Assembly (NCBI RefSeq): GCF_020531905.1
Contig: NZ_JAJAWG010000007.1
Span: forward strand, 1-64,000
Source: Deefgea salmonis
GTDB taxonomy: Bacteria > Pseudomonadota > Gammaproteobacteria > Burkholderiales > Chitinibacteraceae
DNA: 64,000 nucleotides
Direction of reading: 5' to 3'
Positions 17,039-25,883 of this stretch are shown in pieces. The notes under the pieces were generated by a model. It worked only from the letters and a program-made list of their open reading frames with translations, made no database searches and had not been told where the DNA came from. How positions within the stretch are numbered: the first letter of the stretch is position 1; each line of letters starts with the position of its first letter. The translations under genes and the position numbers were made by a program.

Positions 17039-17647
17039 ATGTATACCCCACCACATTTTGCAGTAACAGATCGTTCGCGCTTATTACATTTGATTGCGGC
17101 ACATCCGCTGGCGAGCTTGGTGCAATCGACCAAGGCTGGGCTGAGCGCCAATGTGATTCCGCTGTATTGGGTGGATGATGGCTCTGAATTGGGCGTATTG
17201 CGTGGTCATGTGGCGCGAAAAAATCCGCTATGGCAAGAGGCCGATTCAGCCATATTGGCGCTGTTTCAAGCGGGGGATGGCTATGTGTCGCCGTCATTTT
17301 ATCCAAGCAAAGCGAGTGATCCGCGCGTGGTGCCAACGTGGAATTATGCGCTGGTGCAAATCAAAGGGGCTTTACGCGCCATTGACGATGCGGCTGAAGT
17401 TTGCGCCATTGTGTCGCACATGACGGCGCGGCATGAAGCTGGGCGCGATCGGCCTTGGCATATCGACGAAGCACCGGCTGATTTTATGCAAAAAATGCTG
17501 GCGGCGATTGTGGGTATTGAAATCAAGATTGAACAAATTAGCGGTAAATTTAAGCTCAGCCAAAATCAAAGCGCAGAAAATCAAGCGGGGATTGCCGCGC
17601 AATTGGCGGCGCCATGGGCGCGAGGAGTCATCGATGCCAATCAATGA
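17039..17647 (+). CDS. PaiB-family FMN-binding protein
   Basis: 202 residues from ATG 17039. It shows the PaiB pattern throughout: MYTPPHFAVTDRSRLLHLI at the start, LSANVIPLYWVDD, GDGYVSPSFYPSK with VPTWNYALVQIKG, and the C-terminal IVGIEIKIEQISGKFKLSQN. The family has a split-barrel flavin-binding fold. In Bacillus PaiB is linked to repression of protease genes, and elsewhere its role is unclear. It begins one base after the rhodanese gene, and the following acetyltransferase overlaps it by 14 bases, echoing PaiA (an acetyltransferase)-PaiB pairs. Confidence 0.9.
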   Translation: MYTPPHFAVTDRSRLLHLIAAHPLASLVQSTKAGLSANVIPLYWVDDGSELGVLRGHVARKNPLWQEADSAILALFQAGDGYVSPSFYPSKASDPRVVPTWNYALVQIKGALRAIDDAAEVCAIVSHMTARHEAGRDRPWHIDEAPADFMQKMLAAIVGIEIKIEQISGKFKLSQNQSAENQAGIAAQLAAPWARGVIDANQ

Positions 17648-18356
17648 ATTTAATCAGCCGGTGGGTGACATCGTTGCCAATTGGCAGGGAGCGCCTTTTC
17701 CGCCATGGCGGGTGTTGCAAGGTTGGGGTTGCCGCGTCGAGCCACTGAATGCGGTGCAACATGCCGCCAGTTTATGGCAGGCATTTAGTGCCGATAGTGG
17801 CGCATTATGGACGTATTTTAGTGCCGGCCCGTATGCTGATTTGGCGGCGTTTGAGCATGAATTAAGCCTGCGCGCACAGCTACAAGACCCGCAGTATTAC
17901 GCAATTGTCGACGCGCAATCGGGTGCGGCATTGGGCTTGGCGGCGTATTTACGCATTGCGCCAGCGGCGGGGTCGATTGAAGTCGGCTGGCTGCATTTTT
18001 CGCCAGCGCTACAAGGCACGCGCTTGGCCACTGCGGCGATGGTATTGCTGATGCAAAACGCTTTTGCACTGGGCTATCGGCGCTATGAATGGAAGTGCAA
18101 TGCGCTCAATACGCCATCACGGCGCGCCGCGCAGCGTTTAGGTTTTAGTTTTGAAGGGATTTTTCGGCAAGCCGCCGTGAATAAAGGCCGTAATCGAGAT
18201 ACGGCATGGTTTTCGGTGATCGATACCGAGTGGCCGGCTTTATCGGCGGTGTTAATGGCTTGGTTAAATGACGACAATTTTGCTGCCAATGGCCAGCAAA
18301 AACAGGCTTTATCCACGCTAACTTTGCCGCTCGTTGCTCAGCGAGATCCGGGCTGA
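17634..18356 (+). CDS. GNAT-family N-acetyltransferase (RimJ/RimL-like)
   Basis: 240 residues from ATG 17634, with GAGGAG six bases upstream. The first 60 residues (PVGDIVANWQGAPFPPW) precede a GNAT domain with IEVGWLHFSPALQGTRLATAAM as motif A and YEWKCNALNTPSRRAAQRLGFSFEG as motif B. This resembles the RimJ/RimL and aminoglycoside/amino-acid acetyltransferase branch. The N-terminal segment is typical of a clade annotated as GNAT protein acetyltransferases. The target is unknown. Last gene of the 16134-18356 run, followed by a terminator. Confidence 0.87.
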   Translation: MPINEFNQPVGDIVANWQGAPFPPWRVLQGWGCRVEPLNAVQHAASLWQAFSADSGALWTYFSAGPYADLAAFEHELSLRAQLQDPQYYAIVDAQSGAALGLAAYLRIAPAAGSIEVGWLHFSPALQGTRLATAAMVLLMQNAFALGYRRYEWKCNALNTPSRRAAQRLGFSFEGIFRQAAVNKGRNRDTAWFSVIDTEWPALSAVLMAWLNDDNFAANGQQKQALSTLTLPLVAQRDPG

Positions 18357-18424
18357 TGGTTGTCTAGCTTGCTGACCTTTGCCGGGGAATACATCAGCTT
18401 GGGTTTGTTCCGTCATGCATAAAA

Positions 18425-18455
18425 AATCCCGCCAAGGTCGGCGGGATGATTTTGA
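18425..18455 (+). terminator. Terminator after the paiB-acetyltransferase operon
   Basis: ATCCCGCC and GGCGGGAT form an 8-base stem around AAGGTC, followed by GATTTTG. It lies in the gap to the convergent uppP gene. The T run is short. Confidence 0.6.
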
Positions 18456-18519
18456 AATCTATCTAGGGTATTGCGTTGTAGATCAATATTTATATTGCCT
18501 GCAACGCAATACCTATCCA

Positions 18520-19344
18520 TTAAGCCGTCCAGTTCACCAAGCCAAAATACCAAGTACCCAGTACCACTAAGCCAAAGGCGATGCGATACCAAGCGAAGAC
18601 GATAAAGGTATGCGTTGAGATGAATTTGATTAAGGCGCGAATGGCGATAAAGGCGAAGACAAAGGACGCCAAAAAGCCCACGGCAAACACGCCAAAGTCG
18701 TCCATGCTCAGCTCGCTGCGATGTTTGAGCAGGCTATAAATCGACGCCGCGCCGAGCGTAGGAATCCCCAAAAAGAATGAGAATTCGGTCGCGGCTTTGC
18801 GTGATAAGCCTAAAAACATGCCGCCAATAATGGTGGCGCCCGAACGGCTGGTGCCAGGAATCAAGGCCAAGCATTGGCACAGACCGACTTTGATGGCGTC
18901 TTTCAGGCTGATGTCGTCCACCGTGGCGACGGTGATTTTATGCTGGCGTTTTTCGGCCCATAAAATAATCAAACCGCCAACGATAAACATGGTGGCAACG
19001 GGGATTGGTTGAAATAAATACGCTTTAATCGTTTTGCTAAATAACAAGCCCATGATGGCGGCAGGAATAAAAGCAATCACGATGCCTAAAAATAAATTGC
19101 GCTCATTGCCCGGGCGTTGAATGCCCGATAGCGTGGTGCAGAGTTTGGCGCGGTATTCCCACATCACGGCCATCATCGCGCCAAGTTGGATAAAAATCTC
19201 ATAAACGTCGCGCTTCTCTTTGCTCAAAAAATTGAGCATATCGCCAGTTAAAATTAAATGACCGGTCGATGAGATTGGCAGGAATTCGGTAATCCCTTCA
19301 ACCAAACCCATAATGAGGGAATGAAACAATAAAATCGGATCCAT
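18520..19344 (-). CDS. uppP: Undecaprenyl-diphosphatase
   Basis: 274 residues with about eight membrane helices, the usual BacA/UppP form. The signature GLVEGITEFLPISSTGHLIL is near residues 13-32, and LIPGTSRSGATIIGGMFLGLSR near 160-182 forms the second half of the active site. It removes one phosphate from undecaprenyl diphosphate so that the lipid carrier can be reused for peptidoglycan and LOS precursors, and it confers low-level bacitracin tolerance. Single minus-strand gene, upstream of which lies a 400-base gene-poor gap. Confidence 0.96.
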   Translation of the reverse strand: MDPILLFHSLIMGLVEGITEFLPISSTGHLILTGDMLNFLSKEKRDVYEIFIQLGAMMAVMWEYRAKLCTTLSGIQRPGNERNLFLGIVIAFIPAAIMGLLFSKTIKAYLFQPIPVATMFIVGGLIILWAEKRQHKITVATVDDISLKDAIKVGLCQCLALIPGTSRSGATIIGGMFLGLSRKAATEFSFFLGIPTLGAASIYSLLKHRSELSMDDFGVFAVGFLASFVFAFIAIRALIKFISTHTFIVFAWYRIAFGLVVLGTWYFGLVNWTA

Positions 19345-19530
19345 GCTGGCTGGCGCTCGGTGGGTTGATAGATGGGGTGGGATTATAAGCGGCTGCGGGG
19401 GCGATATTGTGATTTGTCGGTAAAAATATCGCAGCCAGCGTTTTTTGTTCGCTTTGATTGTGCTGGGTGATTTTGGCAGACAGCCGGTTTTAACTGGGCG
19501 AAGCGGGATTGAGATTTCCGGCTAAAGGTT

Positions 19531-19620
19531 TCAGCAATCTGTGTGAATATTTACACCAGGCTTGTGAAAGTCTATTCCTACCCCCAGTTTTGATGAGGAG
19601 TGTGCAACGTGTAAATACAT
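19531..19620 (-). CDS. Possible 29-residue small ORF with strong ribosome binding site
   Basis: On the minus strand GGGAGGAG lies nine bases before the ATG at 19620; a second ATG at 19629 touches the site. The frame reads MYLHVAHSSSKLGV and ends near 19531. It has no recognisable family. The opposite strand carries a strong terminator, so a plus-strand RNA whose CTCCTCCC is simply the complement of this site is an equal alternative. Confidence 0.25.
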   Translation of the reverse strand: MYLHVAHSSSKLGVGIDFHKPGVNIHTDC

Positions 19621-19673
19621 TTTGTTCATCTCCTCCCTGATTTGACCGGGCACCTTGGGTGCCCGTTTTTTTT
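19540..19673 (+). ncRNA. Candidate small RNA with anti-Shine-Dalgarno motif
   Basis: The 400-base gap between uppP and dciA, both on the minus strand, contains a strong plus-strand terminator with no plus-strand gene before it. Just ahead of it are TCATCTCCTCCCTG, which could pair with ribosome binding sites, and an upstream GAGGAG that could mask it in a hairpin. The 5' end is a guess; no good promoter was seen. Apart from this and the tiny ORF on the other strand, the gap 19345-19753 shows nothing. Confidence 0.35.
19647..19673 (+). terminator. Strong Rho-independent terminator in uppP-dciA gap
   Basis: CGGGCACC and GGTGCCCG form a perfect 8-base stem with a TTG loop followed by eight T, plus strand only. 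There is no annotated plus-strand gene upstream. Confidence 0.8.
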
Positions 19674-19753
19674 GTCTTTTCGATAGAGCATCAGCAAATG
19701 AGCTGACCGAGCCGAAAGCGGCCGCAGGCACTTAAAAATTAGAGCCGCAGATT

Positions 19754-20191
19754 TTAGCGGCGATGATGTTTGAGCAAGCTCGCTAGCGCGGCTTTGAGAG
19801 CGGGATCATCGACTTTTTGACTGAGCTCATCAATCGCTGTTTGCGCTGCCTCAGGAATTTGTAAGTTCTTGGTTTGAATCGGGTTTCCATGTTGTAATGC
19901 AACTTGCACCTTGGGCTTAATTGCGGTAGCGTGCCAACCGGCCATCTCGAGTGCGCGCAAAATATCTGGCGCAGCTTGCCGTAGCCGAGTTCCGGCAGCA
20001 CTAAAGGGCACGGCAATCATCAGTTCGGTACCGGCCCAAGCGACACCTTGGCAAACATTGGCCACTTCGGGCGGCAGCGCGCCACGAACAATATCCAAAA
20101 TTTGATTGAGTGTATCGACCTGTTGCACTAAGCGTTTGAGTTGAAAATCACGATGGAGCAAGCGGTCAAATGAGGGGTTTTTATGATACAT
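19754..20191 (-). CDS. dciA: DciA-like DUF721 protein (helicase-associated)
   Basis: 145 residues from ATG 20191; a GTG at 20200 would add three. It shows the DUF721 pattern: an N-terminal helical lead (FDRLLHRDFQLKRLVQQVDTL), then LPPEVANVCQGVAWAGTELMIAVPFSAAGTRLRQAAPDIL. This is the small KH-like domain by which DciA proteins contact the replicative helicase DnaB in bacteria without DnaC. The C-terminus is helical. Its position beside an M23 peptidase and secA is common in betaproteobacteria. The divergent peptidase starts only 14 bases away. Confidence 0.85.
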   Translation of the reverse strand: MYHKNPSFDRLLHRDFQLKRLVQQVDTLNQILDIVRGALPPEVANVCQGVAWAGTELMIAVPFSAAGTRLRQAAPDILRALEMAGWHATAIKPKVQVALQHGNPIQTKNLQIPEAAQTAIDELSQKVDDPALKAALASLLKHHRR

Positions 20192-20205
20192 AAGCAGCAC
20201 ATCGT

Positions 20206-21084
20206 ATGAATATCATTGTAGTTTCCAGTCGTCTTGATAAAGCGATTTCACTGGGGCAGCGAGAGCTGTTGGCTCTAGGTTTAATTTTAACGCTATTAGT
20301 CGGTGCTGCGGCATTTGGTTTAGGGATGCTGTTTGCACCCAATCGCGTCGAGCCTTTATTGCGTTTAATGCCGGGCCAGCACGCTAGGCAGGGTGAAATC
20401 GACGCTTTGGCGGTGCAAGTGGGTGAGTTACAGGCCAAGTTAACGCGTTTGGATGGTTTGGCGGCGCGAGTGGGGGATAAAACCGGCATTGATGTGCAAC
20501 CATTTTTAAGTCGTAATGCCGTGCCACAAGGCGGCTTGGCCGCGCGCGGCCCATCGTTTTCTGTGCCGGGTTTGGCGCAAGTTTTAGAGCAGACATCGGG
20601 CAAAATGTCGGCGCTGATTGATCAGCTGACGTTGGCTGAAGCGGTGTTGTTAACGCCAAATTCTGCGCATTTGCCACGGCATTCTCCAATGCAAGCGCCG
20701 CCGCAATCATCGAGTTTTGGTTGGCGAGTAGATCCATTTAATGGCTCGCAAGTGTTTCATGAGGGGGTGGATTTTCAGGGAGATACTGGCTCGCCAGTGA
20801 GTGCCGCCGCGACAGGCAAGGTGGTGTATGCGGCTTACCACCCTCAGTATGGTAATATGGTCGAGCTTGATCATGGCAATGACTTAACCAGTCGTTACGC
20901 GCATGGCAGTCGCTTGATGGTGAAAGTGGGTGATACGGTGAAGGTGGGCGAGCCAGTGATTTTATTGGGTAGCACGGGTCGATCAACAGGACCACATTTG
21001 CATTTTGAAATCCGCTATCGTGGCGTTGCACAAAATCCGCTTCGTTTTATCGATTCTAATTCATCAGCATTGGCGCAAAAATAA
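20206..21084 (+). CDS. M23-family (LytM) peptidoglycan endopeptidase
   Basis: 292 residues. There is one N-terminal membrane segment (about 19-45), then a region with coiled-coil character (residues 60-85). The C-terminal LytM domain has the zinc ligands in FHEGVDFQG (His and Asp) and HLHFEIRYRG (HxH), plus the conserved DHGNDLTSRYAH. It should cut peptide cross-links in the periplasm, or activate an amidase if it acts as an EnvC-like factor; the full ligand set favours an active enzyme. It is divergent from dciA and precedes secA by 211 bases. Confidence 0.92.
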   Translation: MNIIVVSSRLDKAISLGQRELLALGLILTLLVGAAAFGLGMLFAPNRVEPLLRLMPGQHARQGEIDALAVQVGELQAKLTRLDGLAARVGDKTGIDVQPFLSRNAVPQGGLAARGPSFSVPGLAQVLEQTSGKMSALIDQLTLAEAVLLTPNSAHLPRHSPMQAPPQSSSFGWRVDPFNGSQVFHEGVDFQGDTGSPVSAAATGKVVYAAYHPQYGNMVELDHGNDLTSRYAHGSRLMVKVGDTVKVGEPVILLGSTGRSTGPHLHFEIRYRGVAQNPLRFIDSNSSALAQK

Positions 21085-21295
21085 AGCGAAGTCGAGCCGT
21101 GCGGGTCAACGCAATGGTCTGATCGATCTTCATCATGCCGATGTAGGTATTAATTTTTTACCTGAGCATTTAAGAAAATGATTGTTGCTTGAAATTTTGT
21201 AAGCATGCAACCATATAGCCCTAATAGCTTGATAAAACGCCGATGTATTTATTTATAACTAAAGTCTGCAAAAGACCAAACGCTGGTAGCACAAG

Positions 21296-24037
21296 ATGAT
21301 TTCAACCCTGCTTAAAAAAGTTTTCGGAAGCCGTAACGACCGTTTGCTCAAACAATACGGTGTCATCGTAAAGCAGATTAATGCGCTTGAGCCGCAGATG
21401 GTGGCTTTGTCGGATGAGGCGCTGCGCGCAAAAACGGATGAATTTAAGGCGCGTTTGGCAAAAGGCGAAACCTTAGATCAAATTCTGCCCGAAGCTTTTG
21501 CGGTGTGCCGAGAAGGTGCGAAGCGCAGTTTAGGTTTACGTCATTTTGATGTTCAGTTAATTGGTGGCTTGGTTCAGCATCAGGGCAAGATTTCCGAAAT
21601 GCGTACCGGTGAAGGTAAAACGCTGGTCGCCACGTTGGCCGCGTATTTAAATGCATTGTCGGGCAAAGGCGTTCACGTGATTACCGTGAATGATTATTTG
21701 GCCAAGCGTGACCGCGATACGATGGCGAAGCTGTTTGAATTCTTAGGCATGTCGTGTGGCGTTAATTTGGGCCAAATGGCGCATGAAGACAAAAAAGCCG
21801 CTTACGAATCCGACATCACTTACGGCACCAATAACGAATTTGGTTTTGATTATCTGCGCGACAATATGGTGTTTACACCGGCGGAGCGGGTACAGCGTGG
21901 TTTGAACTTTGCCATTGTCGATGAAGTGGATTCGATTTTGATCGACGAAGCACGTACACCGTTGATTATCTCGGGCCCTGCTGACGACAATACTGATTTG
22001 TATTTGGCAATGAATGGCATTCCAGCGCAATTGGTCGCGCAAACAGTTGAAGACGGCGAAGGCGATTATTGGGTTGATGAAAAAGCCCATTCAGTGATGT
22101 TGTCTGAATCTGGCCATGAAAAAGTCGAAGCCATCTTGGGTGAAATGGGCTTATTGCCGGTTGGCGAAAGCTTGTATGGCGCGGCCAATATTAATTTAAT
22201 TCATCATTTGAATGCCGCATTGCGCGCACATACCTTGTTTGTGAAAGATCAGCACTATGTGGTGATGGATGGCGATGTAATTATCGTTGACGAACATACT
22301 GGCCGTTTGATGTCGGGTCGTCGTTGGTCAGAAGGCTTGCATCAAGCCGTTGAAGCCAAAGAAGGCGCTGAGATTCAGCAAGAAAACCAAACTCTGGCCA
22401 CCATTACCTTACAAAATTACTTCCGTATGTACGCCAAATTATCGGGTATGACCGGTACCGCCGATACTGAAGCATATGAATTCCAGCAAATTTATGGTTT
22501 GGAAACCGTCATTATTCCAACCAATAAACCGATGCTGCGCGATGATCGACAAGATCAAGTGTTTAAAACCGCGAATGAAAAATACAAAGCGATTATCACA
22601 GATATTAAAGGCTGCGCCGAGCGCGGTCAGCCAACGTTGGTGGGTACTACGTCGATTGAGCAATCAGAATTACTCTCGGGTATTTTGACGGCCGATGGCA
22701 TTACCCATAATGTGCTGAATGCTAAACATCACGCCAAAGAAGCGCAAATTGTCGCGCAAGCCGGTAGCGCTGGCCAAGTAACGATTGCCACCAATATGGC
22801 CGGTCGTGGTACTGATATTGTGCTCGGCGGTAGTATTGAGCGTGAAATCAAAGAAATCGAGCACGATGAGTCACTCGATGCCACAGCCAAAGCCGCGCAA
22901 ATTGCTGCTCTGAAAGCCGAATGGCAAATTAAACACGATGCCGTGCTGGCAGCGGGTGGTTTGCACATCATCGGTACCGAGCGCCATGATTCACGTCGTA
23001 TCGACAATCAATTGCGCGGTCGTTCTGGTCGTCAAGGTGATCCAGGCTCAAGTCGTTTTTACTTGTCGCTCGAAGACACGCTATTGCGTATTTTTGCCGG
23101 TGATCGCGTTGCCTACGTGATGGATAAGCTCAAAATGCCAGAAGGCGAGCCGATTGAAGCGGGCATGGTGTCACGCGCCATTGAATCTGCGCAGCGTAAA
23201 GTCGAAGGCCGTAACTTCGATATGCGTAAACAATTGCTGGAATACGATGATGTATCTAACGAGCAGCGTAAAGCTATTTATGGCCAACGGAATGAAATTC
23301 TAGAAAGCGAAGAAGTCTCAGCGACGATTAACGCGATGCGTGATAGCGCGATTGCCGATATGTTTGATCAATATATTCCACCGAACTCGATGGATGAATT
23401 GTGGGATGCGGCTGGTTTGCAAGCGGCCTTGGCTGAAATGCAAATCGAAGCGGATATCGCCGGTTGGGTGGCCAATGAAACCACCTTGACCATTGATGAG
23501 ATGAAAACGCGCGTATTGGCCGCAGCAAAAACCGCTTACGATAGTAAAGTTGAGCAAGCGGGTGAAACCAACTTCCGTCATTTTGAACGTTCGGTGTTGT
23601 TGCAGCACGTTGATCAGCAATGGCGCGATCATTTGTCAGCGCTGGATCATTTGCGTCAAGGGATTCATCTGCGTGGTTACGCACAAAAAAATCCGAAGCA
23701 AGAATACAAGCGTGAAGCATTTGAATTGTTCTCTAGCTTGCTCGATTCAATTAAGCGCAATGTGTTGAAAGTGATTATGACGGTGCAAATTCGTGGCCCA
23801 GAAGATGTGCCAGAAGTGCAACAGCATGAAGTGCCAGAATCAGCGATGCAGTTTTCGCACGAAGCTTTAGAAGAAATCTTGGCCAGTGGCGACGAAGAAC
23901 AAATTCGCGAAGCTTTAATGGCGGCGATGCAAGAGGACAGTGGGGTAAAAATCCAATTCTCAGGCGTTGGCCGTAATGATCCTTGCCCATGTGGTTCAGG
24001 TAAGAAATACAAATATTGTCATGGCCAATTAGCTTAA
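21296..24037 (+). CDS. secA: Preprotein translocase ATPase
   Basis: 913 residues, full length. Walker [12 protein letters not shown] is near residue 101, [19 protein letters not shown] near 206-224, and [12 protein letters not shown] and [17 protein letters not shown] form the second ATPase half. The helical scaffold follows. The C-terminal zinc finger [17 protein letters not shown] binds SecB and lipids. It drives export of unfolded proteins through SecYEG at the inner membrane. The 211-base leader shows no SecM-like arrest peptide. A terminator follows immediately. Confidence 0.99.
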   Translation: MISTLLKKVFGSRNDRLLKQYGVIVKQINALEPQMVALSDEALRAKTDEFKARLAKGETLDQILPEAFAVCREGAKRSLGLRHFDVQLIGGLVQHQGKISEMRTGEGKTLVATLAAYLNALSGKGVHVITVNDYLAKRDRDTMAKLFEFLGMSCGVNLGQMAHEDKKAAYESDITYGTNNEFGFDYLRDNMVFTPAERVQRGLNFAIVDEVDSILIDEARTPLIISGPADDNTDLYLAMNGIPAQLVAQTVEDGEGDYWVDEKAHSVMLSESGHEKVEAILGEMGLLPVGESLYGAANINLIHHLNAALRAHTLFVKDQHYVVMDGDVIIVDEHTGRLMSGRRWSEGLHQAVEAKEGAEIQQENQTLATITLQNYFRMYAKLSGMTGTADTEAYEFQQIYGLETVIIPTNKPMLRDDRQDQVFKTANEKYKAIITDIKGCAERGQPTLVGTTSIEQSELLSGILTADGITHNVLNAKHHAKEAQIVAQAGSAGQVTIATNMAGRGTDIVLGGSIEREIKEIEHDESLDATAKAAQIAALKAEWQIKHDAVLAAGGLHIIGTERHDSRRIDNQLRGRSGRQGDPGSSRFYLSLEDTLLRIFAGDRVAYVMDKLKMPEGEPIEAGMVSRAIESAQRKVEGRNFDMRKQLLEYDDVSNEQRKAIYGQRNEILESEEVSATINAMRDSAIADMFDQYIPPNSMDELWDAAGLQAALAEMQIEADIAGWVANETTLTIDEMKTRVLAAAKTAYDSKVEQAGETNFRHFERSVLLQHVDQQWRDHLSALDHLRQGIHLRGYAQKNPKQEYKREAFELFSSLLDSIKRNVLKVIMTVQIRGPEDVPEVQQHEVPESAMQFSHEALEEILASGDEEQIREALMAAMQEDSGVKIQFSGVGRNDPCPCGSGKKYKYCHGQLA

Positions 24038-24048
24038 GCCATCGATTT

Positions 24049-24080
24049 AAAAAATCCCGCGTTCATCGCGGGATTTTTTT
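24049..24080 (+). terminator. Terminator of secA
   Basis: AAAATCCCGCG and CGCGGGATTTT form an 11-base stem with a TTCAT loop and a long T run, 12 bases after the secA stop. Confidence 0.92.
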
Positions 24081-24236
24081 TGCGCTAAAAATTTGTATTT
24101 GTATTTTAATTGGATTGAATAATCGTGATTAGAAATAAAAATTGACCTTGTCGAGGTGGTCGTTTTTAATAGAACGCTATTTGTATTGCATAGTTGCAGT
24201 GTTGATCTTGGATTTAAAATAGACTGAGGTAAATGA

Positions 24237-24872
24237 ATGTTTGGGGTTCATGATTTAGGCTTGTTTATAATTTCGGGTTTATTGCTCAATATGGCACCGG
24301 GACCAGATTCATTATTAATTGTAACGCGCAGTGCGGCGCAAGGCTGGCGCGCGGGATCGGCTGCCGCATTGGGCATCGGGAGCGGTACGCTGGTGCATAT
24401 TATTGCGGCGGCTTTAGGTTTATCTGCGATTTTAGCGACTTCGGCCACTGCATTTTCAATTGTGAAATATATCGGTGCGATTTATTTATTGTATATCGGT
24501 GTTGGTTTATTGCTGAGTAAAACTGCGGCGGTTACACCGGTTGCTGAGGAGAGTTTAGCGCCTTTATCATTACGGCGTATTTATGTGCAGGGATTTTTGA
24601 CTAATTTATTTAACCCTAAAGTCGCGATTTTCTTTTTGGCTTTTGTGCCGCAATTTATTAGCCCGCAAGCGGAAAATAAAGCCCTCGCCTTTATTATTTT
24701 GGGTTGTATTTTTAATTTAAATGGCATGCTGTGGTGTCATTTACTTGCCGTGACTTCCGCCATGGCCAGCCAGCGTTTGCAAGCGAGTCGCGCAGTGAGT
24801 CAATGGTTAAATCGACTCATCGGTGCGCTCTTTATTTCATTTGGGATTAAATTGGCCTTGGTGGATCGTTGA
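24237..24872 (+). CDS. LysE/RhtB-family amino-acid exporter
   Basis: 211 residues with about six membrane helices. The family signature MAPGPDSLLIVTRSAAQGWRAGSAAALGI is near residues 19-47, and FLTNLFNPKVAIFFLAFVPQFI near 120-141. It probably exports an amino acid (homoserine, threonine, lysine or similar) or a related metabolite; the substrate cannot be predicted. The start at 24237 has GAGGT seven bases upstream. It stands alone between the secA terminator and the convergent acyltransferase gene. Confidence 0.9.
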   Translation: MFGVHDLGLFIISGLLLNMAPGPDSLLIVTRSAAQGWRAGSAAALGIGSGTLVHIIAAALGLSAILATSATAFSIVKYIGAIYLLYIGVGLLLSKTAAVTPVAEESLAPLSLRRIYVQGFLTNLFNPKVAIFFLAFVPQFISPQAENKALAFIILGCIFNLNGMLWCHLLAVTSAMASQRLQASRAVSQWLNRLIGALFISFGIKLALVDR

Positions 24873-24894
24873 GGTATTTTGTTGGCGGTATCGC

Positions 24895-25755
24895 TTAATA
24901 AAAACTCGCCTCGCCCTCGGGCCGCGTTTTAAAGCGCCGGTGTAGCCAATAATACTGGCTAGGGTGTTCGCGGGCGATGTCTTCGATAAATTGATTCATT
25001 CGCGTGGTGTCGGCGAGCATATCGCCGCTCGGGAAGTTCTCCCAAGCTGGGTAGTAGCGCGAAACGACATGGCCTTTGGCGATGGTGGTGATAACCGGCA
25101 CGACAGCGGCATCAGTCATTTCGGCGAGTTTACCGAGCATTGGCAAGGTGGCGGTAGGGATGCCAAAGAACGGCGCGAAAATCGATTGCTGCGGCCCCAT
25201 ATCTTGGTCGGGCAGATAATAAAACGGCAGTTTTGATTTTAAAGTGCGAACAATCGAGCGGATGCCGGCGCTGCGTTTAATCAGTTGTGGATTATTGTAG
25301 CGCGAGCGGATTTTCAGGCTGATTTCATGAAATACACCGCGCTGCTCGGCGTACATACTACTGCCTTGATGATCCATGATAAAACCCATGCCACCAAAAT
25401 CGAGTCCTAAAAAATGCGGGACTAACATAATGATCGGTCGATCTTGAACTGCGGTGAAGTTTTCAAAGCCTTCGATATGTATCAGTCTGCGTAGCCTGTT
25501 TTTACTGCCGTGTAGCAAGATACTGTAGCCCAGTAATGTGCTAGTCATTTGAATAAAATGTTGGCGCAGTACGGCGCGGCGCTGATTTTCTGTCCATTCT
25601 GGAAAGCATAAACGCAAATTGGTCAGCCCGACTTTGCGGCGACCACTGACGACGAAAAAGAGTAGCGATCCCAATGGAATCGCAATCCATTGCATTACGC
25701 GAAATGGCAATAAATGCAGCAACCAAAGTAGGGCGATGGTGAGTTTAAGTTTCAT
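24895..25755 (-). CDS. Lipid A biosynthesis acyltransferase (LpxL/LpxM family)
   Basis: 286 residues from ATG 25755, with CGGAG nine bases upstream; a start at 25806 is possible but lacks family similarity. There is an N-terminal membrane anchor (about 3-30). The catalytic HX4D motif is in VPHFLGLDFGG near 111-121. YLPDQDMGPQQSIFAPFFG is the conserved second block and EHPSQYYWLHRRFKTRP the C-terminal block. It adds a secondary acyl chain to lipid A at the inner membrane, using acyl-ACP. The upstream paralogue (25884-26759) is in the same orientation, 128 bases away. Confidence 0.92.
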   Translation of the reverse strand: MKLKLTIALLWLLHLLPFRVMQWIAIPLGSLLFFVVSGRRKVGLTNLRLCFPEWTENQRRAVLRQHFIQMTSTLLGYSILLHGSKNRLRRLIHIEGFENFTAVQDRPIIMLVPHFLGLDFGGMGFIMDHQGSSMYAEQRGVFHEISLKIRSRYNNPQLIKRSAGIRSIVRTLKSKLPFYYLPDQDMGPQQSIFAPFFGIPTATLPMLGKLAEMTDAAVVPVITTIAKGHVVSRYYPAWENFPSGDMLADTTRMNQFIEDIAREHPSQYYWLHRRFKTRPEGEASFY

Positions 25756-25883
25756 ACTGACTCCGAGCAGCGCGTTGATGGTGCCGCGCTGAAAAATACG
25801 CTCCATCCCATTTCGTCGCTGCCAGTGTGCGGTGATTACTGCAGTGCTGGTGCGTTTTGAGGATGGATTTAGACAATTGCAAG

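Noticed and set aside
21085-21295. SecM-like leader peptide before secA
   Set aside because: No frame with an arrest motif or signal peptide is found in the 211 bases.
23318-24012. Several minus-strand frames opposite the 3' end of secA
   Set aside because: secA is continuous and conserved through its zinc finger; the opposite frames are compositional shadows.
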